NCBI GenBank assembly: GCA_002501135.1
Contig: DLRQ01000028.1
Coordinates: 1-8,129 of the forward strand
Direction: 5' to 3'
Source of the DNA: Candidatus Neomicrothrix sp. UBA7884
GTDB taxonomy: Bacteria; Actinomycetota; Acidimicrobiia; Acidimicrobiales; MedAcidi-G1
Length of the DNA: 8,129 nt
Position numbers and translations under genes: made by a program
Notes under the pieces: generated by a model
Told to the model about the DNA's origin: nothing
Databases searched by the model: none
What the model saw: the letters and a program-made list of their open reading frames with translations, nothing else
In this document: in pieces, positions 7,419 through 8,129 of the stretch
Numbering within the stretch: position 1 is the first letter of the stretch
How the letters are laid out: the number at the start of each line of letters is the position of its first letter

Positions 7419-7442
7419 GTGGGCTAGATGGCCAGAGCCCAC
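7419..7442 (-). promoter_or_regulatory. 7-bp inverted repeat abutting the STAS gene ribosome site
   Basis: GTGGGCT and AGCCCAC are perfect inverted arms with a 10-nt loop containing TGGCCA. On the mRNA the stem would end one base before GGAGG. It could be a translation-modulating hairpin or a dyad operator. It has no T-run, so it is not a terminator. The arms are visible directly; the function is inferred. Confidence 0.4.
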
Positions 7443-7526
7443 GCTAGACGACAACCGGTTGCCTCCAGCGACCGGCGCCAGCAGGCTCATCCGGCCTCGC
7501 GGCGCATGGTGACTGTGGTGGTCAGG

Positions 7527-7647
7527 GTCACCGGCAAGATCGAGAAGCAGGGGCCTGTCACCCCGGCGGGATGCTTCAAGGGCGATCGCAGCAGATACGA
7601 CCGTGGTTCCAGCGCCACCCTTCAGAGACCAACAGACGACCCACCAT
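7527..7647 (-). pseudogene. Relic of a MinD/CpaE-like (Ssd-type) ATPase gene
   Basis: One minus-strand frame reads WWVVCWSLKGGAGTT followed by VVSAAIALEASRRG and PLLLDLAGD. This is the N-terminal strand, deviant Walker A loop (KGGAGTT at 7602-7622), first helix and second strand of a MinD/ParA-type ATPase, as found in Tad-locus CpaE and actinobacterial Ssd proteins. Similarity stops at DLAGD (7527-7541). The rest of the ATPase, including Walker B, is absent before the STAS gene begins 119 nt later. The only good start, GGGAGG-CGTC-ATG (7657-7645), is out of frame with the P-loop. An ATGTGGTGG ancestor that lost two bases would explain this. The P-loop frame has no nearby start of its own and stays open only by running through the STAS gene. 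A diverged working mini-gene is much less likely than a decayed remnant. Confidence 0.72.
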
Positions 7648-7651
7648 GACG

Positions 7652-7657
7652 CCTCCC
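7652..7657 (-). promoter_or_regulatory. Shine-Dalgarno of the relic gene
   Basis: GGGAGG lies 4 nt before an ATG and 7 nt before the following GTG on the minus strand. It now leads into a frame of only 23 codons ending at 7576, rather than into the P-loop frame. It marks the original start of the broken gene. Confidence 0.5.
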
Positions 7658-7770
7658 GACGTGCGCAATCACAGTGGGGGAAGCCGGGATTTCCAGATGG
7701 GGGTCGTGCCGGCCCGCTACCCGACACCTTCGACGGACCCAACGGAGGACATGGTAAGGCTGCCGACCTG

Positions 7771-7797
7771 TCGCCCATTCCGCCCCGGAATCGGCGA
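7771..7797. promoter_or_regulatory. 27-bp near-perfect palindrome upstream of the HAD gene
   Basis: The 12-base arms TCGCCCATTCCG and CGGAATCGGCGA are complementary at 11 of 12 positions, with one C-C mismatch, around a 3-nt CCC centre. The site lies 30 nt before the HAD start codon and about 120 nt before the relic gene start. It has no T-run on either side, so it is not an intrinsic terminator. It could be an operator for a dimeric regulator or a leader hairpin; neither can be decided here. Confidence 0.45.
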
Positions 7798-7827
7798 GGT
7801 CCACCACAAGGTCCTAGGATCACTGCC

Positions 7828-8129
7828 GTGGAGGCGGCATTCTTCGACCTCGACAAGACGATCATCGCCCGGGCCTCGATGGCCGCCTATGTCCCTGCGC
7901 TACGGCGAGCCGGATACCTCAATGCCCCCATGGCTGCACGAGCCGCATGGGGGCAGTTCCTGTTCCGCTTCTTCGGCGCCGACGAGGACAGGATGGACAA
8001 GGCCAGACGTACAGCGCTGAAGCTGGCCGCCGGATGGGAACAGGACGGCCTGAGGCGCCTGGCCCGTGAGCATCTCACCGAGTTGATCGAGCCGATCGTG
8101 TACGACGAGGCACTCGACCTTCTGGAACA
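7828..8129 (+). CDS. HAD-superfamily IB phosphatase (SerB-like), 3' end outside window
   Basis: The first 100 codons of a haloacid-dehalogenase family hydrolase of subfamily IB. Motif I is FFDLDKT (residues 5-11), with nucleophile D7 and acid D9, followed by TIIARASMAAY. The part that follows is a helical cap region (FGADEDRMDKARRTALKLAAGW). The pattern matches the Rv3661-type HAD-IB proteins of actinobacteria, which are described as phosphoserine-phosphatase-like, but substrate specificity is not settled by sequence. The GTG start at 7828 puts motif I at residue 7 and has AGGA (7816-7819) 8 nt upstream. Motifs II-III lie beyond the right edge. It diverges from the Ssd-like relic, as Rv3661 does from ssd (Rv3660c) in M. 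tuberculosis. It is the only plus-strand gene here. Confidence 0.92.
   Translation, partial: MEAAFFDLDKTIIARASMAAYVPALRRAGYLNAPMAARAAWGQFLFRFFGADEDRMDKARRTALKLAAGWEQDGLRRLAREHLTELIEPIVYDEALDLLE

Larger units (their letters stand above)
7409..7827. other. Divergent intergenic region with gene relic and two dyads
   Basis: These 419 bases separate the minus-strand run from the plus-strand HAD gene. They hold the MinD/CpaE-like relic (7527-7647), the hairpin next to the STAS ribosome site (7419-7442) and the palindrome at 7771-7797. I found no intact gene, no tRNA and no convincing sigma-70 promoter pair by eye, although promoters for both directions must lie here or nearby. Bases 7443-7526 and 7659-7770 show nothing further that I recognise. 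Confidence 0.6.

Noticed and set aside
7435..7470. TTGTCG with an 18-nt spacer to CATCTA as a promoter of the STAS operon
   Set aside because: The -10 match is poor, and its start point would fall almost on the ribosome site. It is not strong enough to annotate.
7622..7807. A 61-codon minus-strand frame upstream of the relic
   Set aside because: It has no ribosome site, no recognisable motif and is rich in arginine and histidine, as expected for a non-coding GC-rich stretch.
7188..7865. A 225-codon minus-strand frame containing the P-loop segment
   Set aside because: Its only ATG is inside the HAD coding region and its second half is an out-of-frame reading of the STAS gene. Only the central 40 residues look like protein, so it was called a relic instead.
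1..8129. tRNA, rRNA, CRISPR array, insertion sequence or prophage elements
   Set aside because: No cloverleaf, no regularly spaced direct repeats, and no transposase or integrase motifs were seen on either strand.

Overview
The window is GC-rich. Nearly every supported gene lies on the minus strand in one tightly packed run; the exception is a plus-strand gene entering at the right edge. Gene content and order point to an actinomycete (Actinomycetota). The evidence is a zinc-finger-free TopA with FGPY repeats and a lysine-rich tail, a BldG-like anti-sigma-factor antagonist with its kinase-type anti-sigma factor, an MFS protein beside thymidylate kinase, and a HAD-IB hydrolase divergent from a MinD/CpaE-type (Ssd-like) ATPase trace. 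The last arrangement recalls Rv3660c/Rv3661 of Mycobacterium tuberculosis. A deep-branching class such as Acidimicrobiia is my guess from protein style only.

In minus-strand transcription order: (i) 7409-7827, a divergent intergenic region with a broken MinD/CpaE-like P-loop ATPase start, a near-perfect 27-bp palindrome and a hairpin that abuts a Shine-Dalgarno sequence; (ii) a BldG-like STAS protein (7061-7408) and an RsbW-like ATPase (6633-7058), 2 nt apart; (iii) Na+/H+ antiporter nhaA (5109-6521), whose stop overlaps the topA start (TGATG); (iv) topA (2011-5109); (v) an MFS exporter-like protein (457-1935); (vi) tmk (1-460, cut by the left edge), overlapping the MFS gene by 4 nt. On the plus strand, 7828-8129 is the start of a HAD-IB phosphatase, cut by the right edge.

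The layout could put a partner-switching module (antagonist plus anti-sigma kinase) at the head of a transcript that also carries ion homeostasis (NhaA), supercoiling control (TopA), a transporter and dTTP supply (Tmk). No sigma factor gene is in the window.

The most unusual feature is inside TopA. Between the second and third FGPY repeats there is an in-frame segment of about 150 residues that reads as the 2B subdomain of a UvrD/PcrA helicase, without any helicase ATPase motifs. The second is the decayed Ssd/CpaE-like gene, which suggests that a Tad-type locus once lay here and was deleted.
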